Part shown: piece by piece, positions 22,536-36,243 of the stretch
Position numbering within the stretch: position 1 is the stretch's first letter
Layout: every line of letters begins with the position of its first letter
Assembly: GCF_021602155.1 (NCBI RefSeq)
Contig: NZ_BQHY01000010.1
Location: forward strand, 242,755 to 306,754
Reading direction: 5' to 3'
DNA: 64,000 nt
Origin: Pseudomonas parakoreensis
GTDB taxonomy: Bacteria > Pseudomonadota > Gammaproteobacteria > Pseudomonadales > Pseudomonadaceae
Notes under the pieces: model-generated
The model's input: the letters and a program-made list of their open reading frames with translations, nothing else
What the model was told of the DNA's origin: nothing
Databases searched by the model: none
Program-made: the position numbers and the translations under genes

Positions 22536-22919
22536 TTAACCGTCCTTCTCGATTTCACAGAGTAGCGGATGCTGGCTTTCCCTGGCGTACTGGTTGACCT
22601 GCATGGCCTTTGTCTCGGCGATGTCGCGGGTAAACACTCCACATACTGCCCGTCCTTCTGTGTGAACGGCCAGCATGACCTTGGTCGCCAGCTCGCGATT
22701 CAGGTTAAAAAACACCTCGAGCACTTCGACGACGAAATCCATCGGTGTGTAGTCATCGTTGAACAAAACCACCTTGTACATCGGCGGCGCCTGTAACGCA
22801 GGCTTTGCTTCCTGAACAGCAACGCCTGCCGAATCGTCGTCGTGCTCCTGTGGAAGATCCTTCTGGAGAAGCGGGCGATCCTGATTGAATGTTAGTCGAA
22901 TCTGGCTGATTGCATGCAT
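22536..22919 (-). CDS. clpS: ClpS adaptor protein
   Basis: The 127-residue protein delivers N-degron substrates to ClpAP. The substrate-binding signature [17 protein letters not shown] is at about residues 51-67, followed by the ClpA-contacting [20 protein letters not shown]. The N-terminal extension is slightly longer than in P. aeruginosa as I recall it. The ATG at 22919 follows AAGAAAGG-type purines. It is divergent from cspD and in operon with clpA. Confidence 0.95.
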   Translation of the reverse strand: MHAISQIRLTFNQDRPLLQKDLPQEHDDDSAGVAVQEAKPALQAPPMYKVVLFNDDYTPMDFVVEVLEVFFNLNRELATKVMLAVHTEGRAVCGVFTRDIAETKAMQVNQYARESQHPLLCEIEKDG

Positions 22920-23143
22920 GGAAAGAAAGGTTCGTCAGTTGTGCAAATACAGTGGTGGGGGCGGCTGTACACCTTTTCAACTCCGACTGCCCGGTCACCT
23001 TGACTATCGGGAAAACGGTGTTACAACCAATAGAGCCCACAGTGGGTAAAAAAGATCCGCGGAGTCAATCTTTTTAACGGATTCGATTGCGGATGAATTG
23101 GATGATACTCCAGCGATGGAGACTGTTGCAGAGGGATTTGAGC

Positions 23144-23425
23144 ATGGCTGTCGGCAAGGTGAAATGGTTCAACAATGCCAAGGGGTTCGGTTTCATTAAC
23201 ACCGACTCCCGCGAGGGGAAGGACGAGGATGGCAAGGAGATCGATTTCTTTGCCCATTACTCCGCCATTGAAATGGACGGGTACAAAACCCTTAAAGCCG
23301 GGCAAGAAGTCAAATTCGAGATCGTGCAAGGGCCCAAAGGCCTGCACGCCACAAAAATTCAGAATGTCGAGGCCGCAAAAGATAGTGCCTCGACAGCCGC
23401 TCATCACCAATCCGTGACCAGCTGA
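23144..23425 (+). CDS. cspD: Cold-shock-like protein CspD
   Basis: The 93-residue protein has an OB fold with RNP1 KGFGFIN and an RNP2-like DFFAHYSAI, then a C-terminal tail. Compared with typical CSPs it has a charged insertion ([13 protein letters not shown]) between the RNP motifs. CspD inhibits replication in stationary phase in E. coli. Next to divergent clpS-clpA it keeps the classical gene order. The start at 23144 was chosen by family start [11 protein letters not shown]; an in-frame start at 23087 would add a non-homologous segment. Confidence 0.95.
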   Translation: MAVGKVKWFNNAKGFGFINTDSREGKDEDGKEIDFFAHYSAIEMDGYKTLKAGQEVKFEIVQGPKGLHATKIQNVEAAKDSASTAAHHQSVTS

Positions 23426-23451
23426 AGCCAACCGGACACCTGCCAGAAAAC

Positions 23452-23487
23452 AAACCGCCCGGCTCGATCACTCGAGCCGGGCGGTTT
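23452..23487. terminator. Bidirectional terminator between cspD and icd
   Basis: A perfect 16-bp stem (AAACCGCCCGGCTCGA and its complement) encloses the loop TCAC. T-rich sequence follows on both strands, which suits the convergent genes. Confidence 0.92.
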
Positions 23488-23504
23488 TGTTGCAACTGCC
23501 TTTC

Positions 23505-24761
23505 TTACATGTGCTTGACGATCGCTTCACCGAAGCCCGAAGAAGACACCAGCGTGGCGCCTTCCATCAGACGTTCGAAGTCGTAAGTCACGGTCTTGGC
23601 CTTGATGGCGCCATTGGTGCCCTTGATGATCAGGTCAGCCGCTTCGGTCCAGCCCAGATGACGCAGCATCATCTCGGCCGACAGAATCACCGAGCCCGGG
23701 TTGACCTGGTCCTTGCCGGCGTACTTCGGCGCGGTACCGTGGGTCGCCTCGAACATGGCCACGGTATCCGACAGGTTGGCACCCGGCGCAATACCGATAC
23801 CGCCCACTTCAGCCGCCAGGGCATCGGAGAGGTAGTCACCGTTGAGGTTCAGCGTGGCGATCACATCGTATTCGGCCGGACGCAGCAGGATCTGCTGGAG
23901 CATGGCGTCGGCAATGGCATCCTTGACGATGACCTCACGGCCGGTTTTCGGGTTCTTGAATTTCATCCATGGGCCGCCATCGAGCAGTTCGGCGCCGAAT
24001 TCTTCCTTCGCCACCTCGTAACCCCAGTCCTTGAAGGCACCTTCGGTGAATTTCATGATGTTGCCCTTGTGCACGATGGTCAGCGACTTGCGGTCGTTGT
24101 CCACCACGTATTGCAGGGCCTTGCGCACTAGGCGCTTGGTGCCTTCCTTGGAAACAGGCTTGATGCCGATACCGCAATCCTGGTCGAAACGGATCTTGGT
24201 GACGCCCATTTCTTCTTTCAGAAACTTGATGACCTTGGTGGCCTCAGGAGAGCCGGCCTTCCACTCGATGCCGGCATAGATGTCTTCGGAGTTCTCGCGA
24301 AAGATCACCATGTCGACGTCGCCAGGCTTTTTCACCGGGCTCGGCACGCCTTCGAACCACACCACAGGGCGCAGGCAGACATAGAGGTCGAGCTGCTGGC
24401 GCAGGGCCACGTTGAGGGAGCGAATGCCGCCACCGACCGGGGTGGTCAGCGGGCCCTTGATGGAGACCACGTAATCCTTGACGGCGTCCAGGGTTTCCTG
24501 GGGCAGCCAGGTATCCTGGTCATAGACGTGAGTCGCTTTTTCGCCAGCATAAACCTCCATCCAGGAAATCTTGCGCTTACCCCCGTAGGCCTTGGCCACG
24601 GCAGCATCAACCACTTTGATCATCACCGGGCTGACGTCGACGCCAATGCCGTCACCTTCAATGAAGGGGATGATCGGGTTATCAGGAACATTGAGAGAAT
24701 GGTCTGCATTGACGGTGATTTTGTCGCCGACGGCTGGAACCTGAATCTTCTTGTAACCCAT
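23505..24761 (-). CDS. icd: NADP-dependent isocitrate dehydrogenase, dimeric (Icd)
   Basis: The 418-residue enzyme oxidises isocitrate to 2-oxoglutarate in the TCA cycle. The active-site [12 protein letters not shown] segment near residues 111-122 contains the serine that AceK phosphorylates in E. coli. [19 protein letters not shown] and [11 protein letters not shown] near the C-terminus are family signatures. ATG at 24761 has GGAG 6 nt upstream; an upstream in-frame start would add 23 residues. It is divergent from idh, a non-homologous enzyme for the same reaction, and competes with AceA (34603) for isocitrate. Confidence 0.97.
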   Translation of the reverse strand: MGYKKIQVPAVGDKITVNADHSLNVPDNPIIPFIEGDGIGVDVSPVMIKVVDAAVAKAYGGKRKISWMEVYAGEKATHVYDQDTWLPQETLDAVKDYVVSIKGPLTTPVGGGIRSLNVALRQQLDLYVCLRPVVWFEGVPSPVKKPGDVDMVIFRENSEDIYAGIEWKAGSPEATKVIKFLKEEMGVTKIRFDQDCGIGIKPVSKEGTKRLVRKALQYVVDNDRKSLTIVHKGNIMKFTEGAFKDWGYEVAKEEFGAELLDGGPWMKFKNPKTGREVIVKDAIADAMLQQILLRPAEYDVIATLNLNGDYLSDALAAEVGGIGIAPGANLSDTVAMFEATHGTAPKYAGKDQVNPGSVILSAEMMLRHLGWTEAADLIIKGTNGAIKAKTVTYDFERLMEGATLVSSSGFGEAIVKHM

Positions 24762-27467
<2,706 letters not shown>

Positions 27468-27483
27468 GGTTGTAAGGGAACAT

Positions 27484-27514
27484 CACAAACCCCGGCCCTG
27501 TGCCGGGGTTTGTG
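27484..27514 (+). terminator. Terminator-like hairpin after idh
   Basis: A 13-bp perfect stem CACAAACCCCGGC/GCCGGGGTTTGTG encloses 5 bases. Only a short T-run follows. Confidence 0.8.
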
Positions 27515-27538
27515 TTTCCAAACACAACACGAAACCCT

Positions 27539-27628
27539 GTGGGAGCTGGCTTGCCAGCGATAGCGGTGGATCAGGCACTTTCAATGGTGAATGATAAGCC
27601 GCCATCGCTGGCAAGCCAGCTCCCACAG
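27539..27628. repeat. REPIN (gtgggagctggc type)
   Basis: GTGGGAGCTGGCTTGCCAGC at 27539 and its perfect inverse ending at 27628 flank about 45 bp of spacer. It lies between idh and the Nudix gene. Confidence 0.88.
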
Positions 27629-27663
27629 TGAATCGGTTAAACCTGGATATTGAGGAAGGTTTT

Positions 27664-28110
27664 ATGGAATGGCTCCCCCACATCACCGTCGCCACCATCG
27701 TCGAAGACAATGGCCGCTTCCTGATGGTCGAAGAACACAAGGCCGGGCGTAACGTGCTGAACCAGCCCGCCGGCCATCTCGACCCGGACGAAACCCTGAT
27801 TGACGCCGCCATCCGCGAAACCCTTGAGGAAACCGGCTGGGACGTCGAACCCACTGGCGTGATCGGGATTTACCTGTACACCGCGCCAAGCAACGGCGTG
27901 ACTTACCAGCGCGTGTGCTTCAGCGCCAAAGCGGTGAAACACCACCCGGACTATCAACTCGACGACGGCATCGTCGGCGCCAAGTGGTTGACCCGCAGCG
28001 AATTAATCGCCCAGCGCGACAATTGGCGCAGCGAGCTGATCATCCGCTGCATCGACGACTATCTGGCCGGCCATCACTTCAGTCTGGAACTGATCCGCCC
28101 TTCTCTTTAG
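27664..28110 (+). CDS. nudJ: NudJ-type Nudix hydrolase
   Basis: The 148-residue protein carries a complete Nudix box at residues 37-59 with G37, E43, R51, E52, E55, E56 and G58. NudJ/YmfB acts on nucleoside di- and triphosphates and thiamin (hydroxymethylpyrimidine) pyrophosphate. The start has GAGGAAGG 5 nt upstream; an in-frame ATG at 27628 lies inside the REPIN edge and was rejected. It is 59 bp from mnmA, the usual ymfB-mnmA-hflD-purB order. Confidence 0.92.
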   Translation: MEWLPHITVATIVEDNGRFLMVEEHKAGRNVLNQPAGHLDPDETLIDAAIRETLEETGWDVEPTGVIGIYLYTAPSNGVTYQRVCFSAKAVKHHPDYQLDDGIVGAKWLTRSELIAQRDNWRSELIIRCIDDYLAGHHFSLELIRPSL

Positions 28111-28169
28111 CCTTGAGGCCGTGAGCCTGCTAGAATCGCGTCCTTTTTCAAGACACTCATTGAATCCCT

Positions 28170-29294
28170 ATGCGTGATCCAGCCCCTTCTGACACATCCA
28201 AGAAGCGCGTCATTGTCGGCATGTCCGGCGGCGTGGACTCTTCCGTTTCCGCTCTCCTGCTGATCGAGCAGGGTTACGAGGTGGAAGGCCTGTTCATGAA
28301 GAACTGGGAAGAAGACGACGGAACGGAATACTGCACCGCCATGGATGACCTGGCGGATGCCCAGGCCGTGTGCGACAAGATCGGCATCAAGCTGCACACC
28401 GCCAACTTTGCCGCCGAGTACTGGGACAACGTGTTCGAGCACTTCCTCGCCGAATACAAAGCCGGGCGCACGCCGAACCCGGACATCCTGTGCAACCGCG
28501 AGATCAAGTTCAAGGCATTCCTCGACTACGCCATGATGCTTGGCGCCGACCTGATCGCCACCGGCCACTATGTGCGCCGTCGCGACATCGATGGCCGCAC
28601 CGAACTGCTCAAGGGCCTCGATCCGAACAAGGACCAGAGCTATTTCCTGCACGCCGTCGGCGGCGAACAGATTGCCAAGACCCTGTTCCCGGTCGGTGAA
28701 CTGGAAAAGCCCGAAGTGCGTGCGATTGCCGAGAAATACGAGCTGGCGACCGCCAAGAAGAAGGATTCCACCGGAATCTGCTTCATCGGCGAACGACGCT
28801 TCAGCGATTTCCTCAAGCAATACCTGCCGGCGCAACCGGGCGAGATCAAGACCACCGAAGGCGAAGTCATCGGCCGTCACCACGGCTTGATGTACCACAC
28901 CATCGGTCAGCGTCAGGGCCTGGGTATCGGCGGTCTGAAAGATGCCGGCGACGAGCCGTGGTACGTGTTGCGCAAGGATCTGGACACCAACGAGCTGATC
29001 GTCGGTCAGGGCAACAACCATCCGTGGCTGTTCTCCAGCGCCCTGCTCGCCTCGGAAATCTATTGGGTCAACCCGATCGACCTGAGCCAGCCACTGCGCC
29101 TCACTGCCAAAGTGCGTTATCGCCAGAGCGACCAGGCTTGCACCCTGGAAAAAACCGCCAGCGGCTATCGCGCCGTGTTCGACGAGCCGCAGCGCGCTGT
29201 CACCCCGGGCCAGTCCGTGGTGTTCTACGACGGTGAAATCTGCCTCGGCGGCGGCGTGATCGAAGTTGCCGAGCCGTGGAGCGGCCAGGCATGA
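28170..29294 (+). CDS. mnmA: tRNA-specific 2-thiouridylase MnmA
   Basis: The 374-residue enzyme thiolates U34 of tRNA-Lys, -Glu and -Gln using sulfur delivered by TusE. The ATP pyrophosphatase P-loop is [11 protein letters not shown] at residues 17-27. C108 in LCNREIKF and C204 in [12 protein letters not shown] are the catalytic pair. The upstream relay genes tusDCBE are in this window at 5357-6732. It overlaps hflD by ATGA. Confidence 0.97.
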   Translation: MRDPAPSDTSKKRVIVGMSGGVDSSVSALLLIEQGYEVEGLFMKNWEEDDGTEYCTAMDDLADAQAVCDKIGIKLHTANFAAEYWDNVFEHFLAEYKAGRTPNPDILCNREIKFKAFLDYAMMLGADLIATGHYVRRRDIDGRTELLKGLDPNKDQSYFLHAVGGEQIAKTLFPVGELEKPEVRAIAEKYELATAKKKDSTGICFIGERRFSDFLKQYLPAQPGEIKTTEGEVIGRHHGLMYHTIGQRQGLGIGGLKDAGDEPWYVLRKDLDTNELIVGQGNNHPWLFSSALLASEIYWVNPIDLSQPLRLTAKVRYRQSDQACTLEKTASGYRAVFDEPQRAVTPGQSVVFYDGEICLGGGVIEVAEPWSGQA

Positions 29295-29914
29295 GCCCGA
29301 CTCAGGAGCAACTGACGGCGCTGGGCGGCGTGTTTCTCGCCGCCGTGCTGGTCGACCGGATCGCCAAGACCGGGCAGACCAGCGAGGCCGGCCTGAGCTG
29401 CATGCTCGGCAGCCTGCTGGTACGCGACCCGAAGGACACACTGGATGTGTACGGCGGCGACGACCTCAATCTGCGCGAAGGCTACCGTGCATTGATCGGC
29501 GCTCTTGAGCGCGACCCCAGCACCCTGCAGCGCGAGCCGCTGCGGTACGCCCTGTCGATGCTCGGCCTTGAGCGCCAATTGGCCAAACGAGACGACATGC
29601 TCGACACCATCGGCAAGCGCTTGCCGCAGATCCAGTCACAGGTCGAACATTTCGGCCCGGCCCACGAAAACGTGATCGCCGCTTGCGGTGCGCTGTATCA
29701 GGACACTTTGAGCACACTGCGCCAGCGGATTCAGGTGCATGGCGACATGCGCAACCTGCAACAACCGAGCAATGCCTCGAAAATCCGCGCCCTGCTGCTG
29801 GCCGGCATCCGTTCGGCGCGCCTGTGGCGACAGCTCGGCGGCCACCGCTGGCAGTTGGTGATCAGCCGGCGCAAGCTGCTCAAAGAGCTGTATCCGTTGA
29901 TGCGCAGCGAGTAA
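29291..29914 (+). CDS. hflD: HflD (high-frequency lysogenisation protein homologue)
   Basis: The 207-residue helical protein begins [25 protein letters not shown] and has the family's [10 protein letters not shown]-like [15 protein letters not shown] stretch. In E. coli HflD binds phage lambda CII at the membrane; the housekeeping role is unclear. The start overlaps the mnmA stop, so it is coupled to mnmA. A terminator follows and purB has its own leader. Confidence 0.92.
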   Translation: MSPTQEQLTALGGVFLAAVLVDRIAKTGQTSEAGLSCMLGSLLVRDPKDTLDVYGGDDLNLREGYRALIGALERDPSTLQREPLRYALSMLGLERQLAKRDDMLDTIGKRLPQIQSQVEHFGPAHENVIAACGALYQDTLSTLRQRIQVHGDMRNLQQPSNASKIRALLLAGIRSARLWRQLGGHRWQLVISRRKLLKELYPLMRSE

Positions 29915-29954
29915 ATCGTCGCGCGATAAAAGTTTTGTAGTCTGTAGCGCGTAA

Positions 29955-31412
<1,458 letters not shown>

Positions 31413-31433
31413 TTCACCGCTTGACCCGTTTGA

Positions 31434-31460
31434 GACGCCCGGCCGCGCCGGGCGTTTTTA
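31434..31460 (+). terminator. Rho-independent terminator after purB
   Basis: ACGCCCGGC and GCCGGGCGT-type arms are followed by TTTTT. Confidence 0.88.
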
Positions 31461-31498
31461 TTCCCGTCTGAAAAATGCTTTTTTTCAATAGGTTACAC

Positions 31499-32671
31499 AT
31501 GAATCCTGATACTCCTCTTCAACTTCTGGGCGGTCTTACGGCGCGCGAATTCATGCGCGATTACTGGCAGAAAAAGCCGCTGCTGATCCGTCAGGCCATT
31601 CCTGACTTCGAAAGCCCGATCGACGCCGACGAACTGGCCGGCCTGGCCCTGGAAGAAGAGGTCGAGTCGCGCCTGGTGATCGAGCACGGCGAGCGCCCGT
31701 GGGAGCTGCGTCGCGGCCCGTTCGCCGAAGACGAATTCAGCAAACTGCCGGAAAAAGAGTGGACTTTGCTCGTTCAGGCCGTTGATCAATTCGTCCCGGA
31801 AGTCAGCGAACTGCTGGAAAACTTCCGCTTCCTGCCGAGCTGGCGCGTCGATGACGTGATGATCAGCTTCGCCGCTCCGGGTGGCAGCGTCGGTCCGCAC
31901 TTCGACAACTACGACGTATTCCTGCTGCAAGGCCACGGCAAGCGCAACTGGAAGATCGGCCAGATGTGCGACTCCGAGAGCCCGCTGCTGCAACACGCGG
32001 ATCTGCGCATCCTCGCCGAATTCCACGAAACCGAAGAGTGGGTGCTGGAACCGGGCGACATGCTCTACCTGCCACCGCGCCTGGCCCACTGCGGTGTCGC
32101 GGTCGACAACTGCATGACCTACTCGGTCGGTTTCCGCGCGCCGAGCGCCTCTGAAGTGTTGACCCATTTCACTGACTTCCTCAGCCAGTTCCTGACTGAC
32201 GAAGAACGCTACACCGACGCCGATGCGAAACCGGTCAGCGATGATCCGCATCAGATCCAGCACGACGCACTCGGCCGCCTGAAAAGCCTGCTCGCCGAAC
32301 ACATGAGCGACGAACGCCTGCTGCTGACCTGGTTCGGCCAATACATGACCGAGCCGCGCTACCCGGAACTGGTGGTCGGCCCGGAAGACGTTGAAGAAGA
32401 TGACTTCCTCAATGCCCTGCAGGACGGTGCGGTGCTGATCCGCAACCCGAGCGCGCGCCTGGCCTGGTCGGAAGTCGATGACGATCTGCTGCTGTTCGCC
32501 AGCGGTCAGAGCCGTTACCTGCCGGGCAAGCTGCGCGAGTTGTTGAAGATGATCTGCGCCGCCGATGCGCTGCACGTCGACAACCTCGGCGAGTGGCTGA
32601 ACGACGAAGACGGTCGCGGCCTGCTGTGTGAGCTGGTCAAACAGGGCAGCCTGGGATTTGCCGATGAATAA
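31499..32671 (+). CDS. roxA: Ribosomal oxygenase RoxA/YcfD (50S L16 arginine 3-hydroxylase)
   Basis: The 390-residue JmjC-type cupin is a 2-oxoglutarate/Fe(II) oxygenase. The iron triad is H134 and D136 in GPHFDNYDVF and H197 in RLAHCGVAVDN. The C-terminal dimerisation and winged-helix part follows. YcfD hydroxylates an arginine of ribosomal protein uL16. The ATG at 31499 has only a weak Shine-Dalgarno. The stop overlaps the following GNAT start, so the two are cotranscribed. Confidence 0.93.
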   Translation: MNPDTPLQLLGGLTAREFMRDYWQKKPLLIRQAIPDFESPIDADELAGLALEEEVESRLVIEHGERPWELRRGPFAEDEFSKLPEKEWTLLVQAVDQFVPEVSELLENFRFLPSWRVDDVMISFAAPGGSVGPHFDNYDVFLLQGHGKRNWKIGQMCDSESPLLQHADLRILAEFHETEEWVLEPGDMLYLPPRLAHCGVAVDNCMTYSVGFRAPSASEVLTHFTDFLSQFLTDEERYTDADAKPVSDDPHQIQHDALGRLKSLLAEHMSDERLLLTWFGQYMTEPRYPELVVGPEDVEEDDFLNALQDGAVLIRNPSARLAWSEVDDDLLLFASGQSRYLPGKLRELLKMICAADALHVDNLGEWLNDEDGRGLLCELVKQGSLGFADE

Positions 32672-33089
32672 GATTCGCGTACGTGTCGCAGACTGGCAAA
32701 AGGACAACGCCGAGATCCGGCGCATTCGTGAAACGGTGTTCATCGCCGAACAATCAGTGCCACCCGAGCTTGAATGGGACGCCGATGACGCGACCGCCGT
32801 GCATTTTCTGGCGTTCGAAGGCGACTTTCCGATCGGTACCGCCCGCCTGCTGCCCGACGGGCACATTGGCCGGGTGTCGGTACTGAAGGACTGGCGCGGG
32901 ATGAAGGTGGGCGATGCGCTGATGCAAGCGGTCATCGCCGAAGCCGAAGCCCGCGGCCTGCAGCAGCAGATGCTCAGCGCGCAGGTACAGGCCACAGCGT
33001 TCTATGAGCGCCTGGGCTTCAGCCTGGTCAGTGAGGAATTCCTTGAAGCCGGGATTCCGCATGTCGATATGGTTCGGCATTCGGCTTGA
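32664..33089 (+). CDS. GNAT-family N-acetyltransferase
   Basis: The 141-residue protein has the GNAT pattern: FIAEQSVPPELEWD at the N-terminus, motif A with RVSVLKDWRGMKVGDALM near residues 73-90, and ATAFYERLGF near 109-118. The AEQSVP and EWD features match the ElaA/YjcF-like branch. It overlaps roxA by 8 bases, so it may act in the same operon, but no substrate is visible. Confidence 0.85.
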   Translation: MNKIRVRVADWQKDNAEIRRIRETVFIAEQSVPPELEWDADDATAVHFLAFEGDFPIGTARLLPDGHIGRVSVLKDWRGMKVGDALMQAVIAEAEARGLQQQMLSAQVQATAFYERLGFSLVSEEFLEAGIPHVDMVRHSA

Positions 33090-33138
33090 TCAGTAGAGCT
33101 CCTGAGACCTCCATTGATTTTGTGATCTCTGGAGATCC

Positions 33139-33233
33139 TGTGGTGAGGGGATTTATCCCCGATGGGTCGCGGAGCGGCCCCAAAATTTCAGGTCTGCTTC
33201 GCAGCCATCGGGGATAAATCCCCTCACCACAAA
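33139..33233. repeat. Palindromic repeat of the ggggatttatcccc type, copy 2
   Basis: The arms TGTGGTGAGGGGATTTATCC and its inverse enclose an inner part with GCGGAGCGGCCCC and GCTTCGCAGCC. It is homologous to the copies at 13374 and 55519. Confidence 0.85.
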
Positions 33234-33367
33234 GGCCCTTGAGCGCCCACTCAAAACGCCCCGCCATTTTCGGATGCCGGGGCGTTTTGCTGTCTACGAT
33301 TCAACTTGCCCCACCCCGGGCCGACAAACTGGCAATATCAAGCCTTTCGAAAGCGGAGATAACGGAC

Positions 33368-34129
33368 ATGTCCCTACGCACCCTGCTCACCACCCTGCTG
33401 CTCGGCTGCAGTTTTTCGGTGATGGCAGCCACAGAAATCGTGCCCCTCAATTACCGCACCAGTGCCGATATGCTGCCGATGGCGCAGGACTTCATCGGCA
33501 AGGACGGTCAGGTCAGCGCCTATGGCAATCAACTGATCATCAAGGCCGAGCCGGACAAGATCCAGGAACTCAAGGCGCTGATCACTCAACTCGACACTGC
33601 GCCCAAACGCCTGCTGATCACGGTCGATACCAATGAAAACAACGACCGTGGCGATGAAGGCTACTCGGTCAACGGCGCCCAGCCGAACCAGACCCGCATC
33701 ATCAGCCGCAGCACCGCCAGCCGTGATGGCGGCGTGCAGCAGGTGCAAGCCACCGACGGCATGCCGGCGCTGATTCAAGTCGGTCAAAGTGTGCCGATCA
33801 CCAGCAGCCAGACCAACTCCTACGGCGATTACAGCAGCCAGACGCAATACCGCAACGTCACCCAGGGTTTCTACGTGACCGCGAGCGTTACCGGCGACAT
33901 CGTTCACCTGGCAATCAGTACCAACCGTGACCGCATGAGCCAGGAACGTCCCGATGTAGTGAACGTGCAAAGTACCGACACAACAGTCAGCGGACGCCTG
34001 GGCGAATGGATCACTCTCGCCGGGGTGAATCGCCAGACTCAGGCCGACAAACAGGGGCTGACCCGCAGCTACTCGACTCAAGGCCGGGATGACATGACCT
34101 TGCGGGTCAAAGTCGACTCTCTGGACTAA
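33368..34129 (+). CDS. Exported secretin-like (NolW/secretin N-domain) protein
   Basis: The 253-residue protein has a Sec signal peptide MSLRTLLTTLLLGCSFSVMA followed by ATEIVPLNYRTSADM. The stretch to about residue 75 (FIGKDGQVSAYGNQLIIKAEPDKIQELKALI, given here as landmarks FIGKD and LIIKAEPD) resembles the secretin N-terminal subdomain. The rest resembles the start of a secretin core, including ALIQVGQSVPITS, but the membrane-spanning C-terminal gate is missing. It therefore probably does not form a full secretin pore. No other secretion genes are nearby. The start has CGGAGATAACGG upstream. Function is unknown. Confidence 0.75.
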   Translation: MSLRTLLTTLLLGCSFSVMAATEIVPLNYRTSADMLPMAQDFIGKDGQVSAYGNQLIIKAEPDKIQELKALITQLDTAPKRLLITVDTNENNDRGDEGYSVNGAQPNQTRIISRSTASRDGGVQQVQATDGMPALIQVGQSVPITSSQTNSYGDYSSQTQYRNVTQGFYVTASVTGDIVHLAISTNRDRMSQERPDVVNVQSTDTTVSGRLGEWITLAGVNRQTQADKQGLTRSYSTQGRDDMTLRVKVDSLD

Positions 34130-34602
34130 AGCACCGAAAACTGACTGATTAGTCGTATTAGACGAAAGATGTAGTGCTTGAAAAAAAGCACTACAAAACG
34201 TTTGACGAGCCAAAAAAGCGAAGGCATGATGGCCTCGCTCCCGCTAATCAGAGGCCCTGGCAAGGGCCTTCGAAGTGACGTCCGCACCTACCCCGCGAAC
34301 CGCTTCGTGTCTGTACCGCCCACAAGGTGTGTTTGACGAGGTTGCCGACTGGAACGAAGTTGTCCCGAGGGACGGAAGCGTAATTAGGTAACCCGGCTTC
34401 ACGCTGTAGAACGTATAAAGGCCCACGACGCCCGAATGCGCACGCAGTCCGCCACTACCTGCTCACTTCCCCTCGAGCCCATCGTTCATCCCGTCGCCTA
34501 CCCCGCCGAACCCGACCTGACCGCCTAAGCTTCTGGTCAGCGAGCGCAGGAATTTTCCACCGCAGAACAACTTTTCATAAAGACGCGACGAGGTTTATCT
34601 CC
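34130..34602. other. 473-bp intergenic region upstream of aceA, with a candidate minus-strand RNA
   Basis: No convincing gene is present. A 9-bp hairpin GTAGTGCTT/AAGCACTAC lies at 34171-34194. A terminator-like structure reading on the minus strand lies at 34212-34238. Between about 34240 and 34500 the sequence is rich in short inverted motifs, such as GGCCCT..AGGGCC at about 34251-34270. The motif CTACCCCGC occurs twice, at about 34288 and 34499. A 60-codon minus ORF (34426-34244) has no family features. The aceA promoter must lie in the right part. Confidence 0.5.
34212..34238 (-). terminator. Terminator-like hairpin on the minus strand, with no known gene upstream
   Basis: On the minus strand GCGAGGCC, the loop ATCAT and GCCTTCGC (one bulge) are followed by six Ts. 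It would end a transcript starting somewhere between aceA and this point. Confidence 0.5.
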
Positions 34603-35928
34603 ATGGCACTGACACGCGAACAGCAAATTGCAGCCCTTGAAAAAGACTGGGCTGAAAACCCGCGCTGGAAAGGCGTGACTCGCACTTACTCCGCTGCTGA
34701 CGTCGTCCGTCTGCGTGGCTCGGTTCAACCTGAGCACACCTTTGCAAAAATGGGCGCCGAGAAGCTGTGGAACCTGGTGACCCAGGGTGCCAAGCCGTCC
34801 TTCCGCCCAGAGAAAGATTTCGTCAACTGCATGGGCGCCCTCACCGGCGGCCAGGCTGTTCAGCAGGTCAAGGCCGGCATCCAGGCGATCTACCTGTCGG
34901 GCTGGCAGGTGGCTGCGGACAACAACTCCGCAGAATCGATGTACCCGGACCAGTCGCTGTACCCGGTGGACTCGGTGCCAACCGTGGTCAAGCGCATCAA
35001 CAACTCGTTCCGTCGTGCCGACCAGATCCAATGGAAAGCCGGCAAGAACCCGGGTGACGAAGGCTACATCGACTACTTCGCGCCAATCGTGGCTGACGCC
35101 GAAGCCGGTTTCGGCGGCGTACTGAACGCCTACGAACTGATGAAGAGCATGATCGAAGCAGGCGCCGCCGGCGTGCACTTCGAAGACCAGCTGGCTTCCG
35201 TGAAGAAGTGCGGCCACATGGGCGGCAAGGTGCTGGTTCCTACCCAGGAAGCCGTGCAGAAGCTGACCGCTGCTCGTCTGGCTGCCGACGTTGCCGGTGT
35301 ACCGACCATTATCCTGGCCCGTACCGACGCCAACGCTGCCGACCTGCTGACTTCCGACTGCGACCCGTACGACCAGCCGTTCGTGACTGGCACCCGTACC
35401 CAGGAAGGTTTCTACAAGGTTCGCGCCGGTCTGGACCAGGCCATCGCCCGTGGCCTGGCCTACGCACCGTACGCCGACCTGATCTGGTGCGAAACCGCCA
35501 AGCCGGACCTGGAAGAAGCCCGTCGCTTCGCCGAAGCGATCAAAAAGGAATACCCGGACCAGATCCTGTCGTACAACTGCTCGCCTTCCTTCAACTGGAA
35601 GAAAAACCTGGACGACGCAACCATCGCCAAGTTCCAGCGCGAACTGTCCGCCATGGGCTACAAGCACCAGTTCATTACCCTGGCCGGCATTCACAACATG
35701 TGGCACAGCATGTTCAACCTGGCGCACGACTACGCCCGCAACGACATGACTGCCTACGTGAAGCTGCAGGAGCAGGAATTCGCTGACGCCGCCAAGGGTT
35801 ACACCTTCGTGGCTCACCAGCAGGAAGTGGGCACCGGCTACTTCGACGACATGACCACCGTAATCCAGGGCGGCACGTCCTCGGTCACCGCGCTGACCGG
35901 TTCGACCGAAGAAGAACAGTTCCACTGA
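34603..35928 (+). CDS. aceA: Isocitrate lyase
   Basis: The 441-residue enzyme splits isocitrate into succinate and glyoxylate, the first step of the glyoxylate shunt. The catalytic [11 protein letters not shown] loop is near residues 204-214. The N-terminal [19 protein letters not shown] and WEN-like [19 protein letters not shown] regions match the family. It competes with the two isocitrate dehydrogenases encoded at 23505-27467. Monocistronic, with GAGG about 9 nt before the start and a strong terminator after. Confidence 0.97.
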   Translation: MALTREQQIAALEKDWAENPRWKGVTRTYSAADVVRLRGSVQPEHTFAKMGAEKLWNLVTQGAKPSFRPEKDFVNCMGALTGGQAVQQVKAGIQAIYLSGWQVAADNNSAESMYPDQSLYPVDSVPTVVKRINNSFRRADQIQWKAGKNPGDEGYIDYFAPIVADAEAGFGGVLNAYELMKSMIEAGAAGVHFEDQLASVKKCGHMGGKVLVPTQEAVQKLTAARLAADVAGVPTIILARTDANAADLLTSDCDPYDQPFVTGTRTQEGFYKVRAGLDQAIARGLAYAPYADLIWCETAKPDLEEARRFAEAIKKEYPDQILSYNCSPSFNWKKNLDDATIAKFQRELSAMGYKHQFITLAGIHNMWHSMFNLAHDYARNDMTAYVKLQEQEFADAAKGYTFVAHQQEVGTGYFDDMTTVIQGGTSSVTALTGSTEEEQFH

Positions 35929-35996
35929 TTCGGCTTCGCTGAGCAAACGGCCTTTGCGGATCGTATAAAAAGCTAACCGCAAAGCCGCAAGACTGA

Positions 35997-36024
35997 CGCC
36001 CCGACTGGTTCGGGGCGTTTTTTT
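35997..36024 (+). terminator. Rho-independent terminator after aceA
   Basis: CGCCCCGA and TCGGGGCG enclose CTGGT and are followed by seven Ts. Confidence 0.93.
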
Positions 36025-36044
36025 GCCCGCAGAATTCCACCGCC

Positions 36045-36130
36045 CTGCAGGAACTGCCGCAGGCTGCGATCTTTTGATCTTGTCTTTAAAAAGCAAAGTC
36101 AAAAGATCGCAGCCTTCGGCAGCTCCTACA
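36045..36130. repeat. REP pair (gcgatc / aggagctgccg type)
   Basis: CTGCAGGAACTGCCGCAGGC and its inverse ending CTTCGGCAGCTCCTACA flank an AAAGCAAAG spacer. It lies between aceA and nuoA. Confidence 0.85.
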
Positions 36131-36155
36131 AAGGGTAGATCCTGCAACGACCCTT

Positions 36156-36243
36156 GTGGGAGCGAGCCTGCTCGCGAAAGCGTAGTGTCGCCTGCACATG
36201 CGGCGACTGACCCACCGCATTCGCGAGCAGGCTCATTCCACAC
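36156..36243. repeat. REPIN (gtgggagcgagc type)
   Basis: GTGGGAGCGAGCCTGCTCGC at 36156 and a degraded inverse ending CATTCCACAC at 36243 flank about 40 bp. It sits 26 bp after the previous, unrelated REP pair. Confidence 0.85.

Noticed and set aside
33138-33234. Possible CRISPR-like repeats at 13374, 33139 and 55519
   Set aside because: Single dispersed palindromes with no spacers or tandem array; they are interspersed repeats.
34244-34426. 60-codon minus ORF in the aceA upstream region
   Set aside because: No family similarity or good Shine-Dalgarno; treated as part of a possible RNA, not as a gene.
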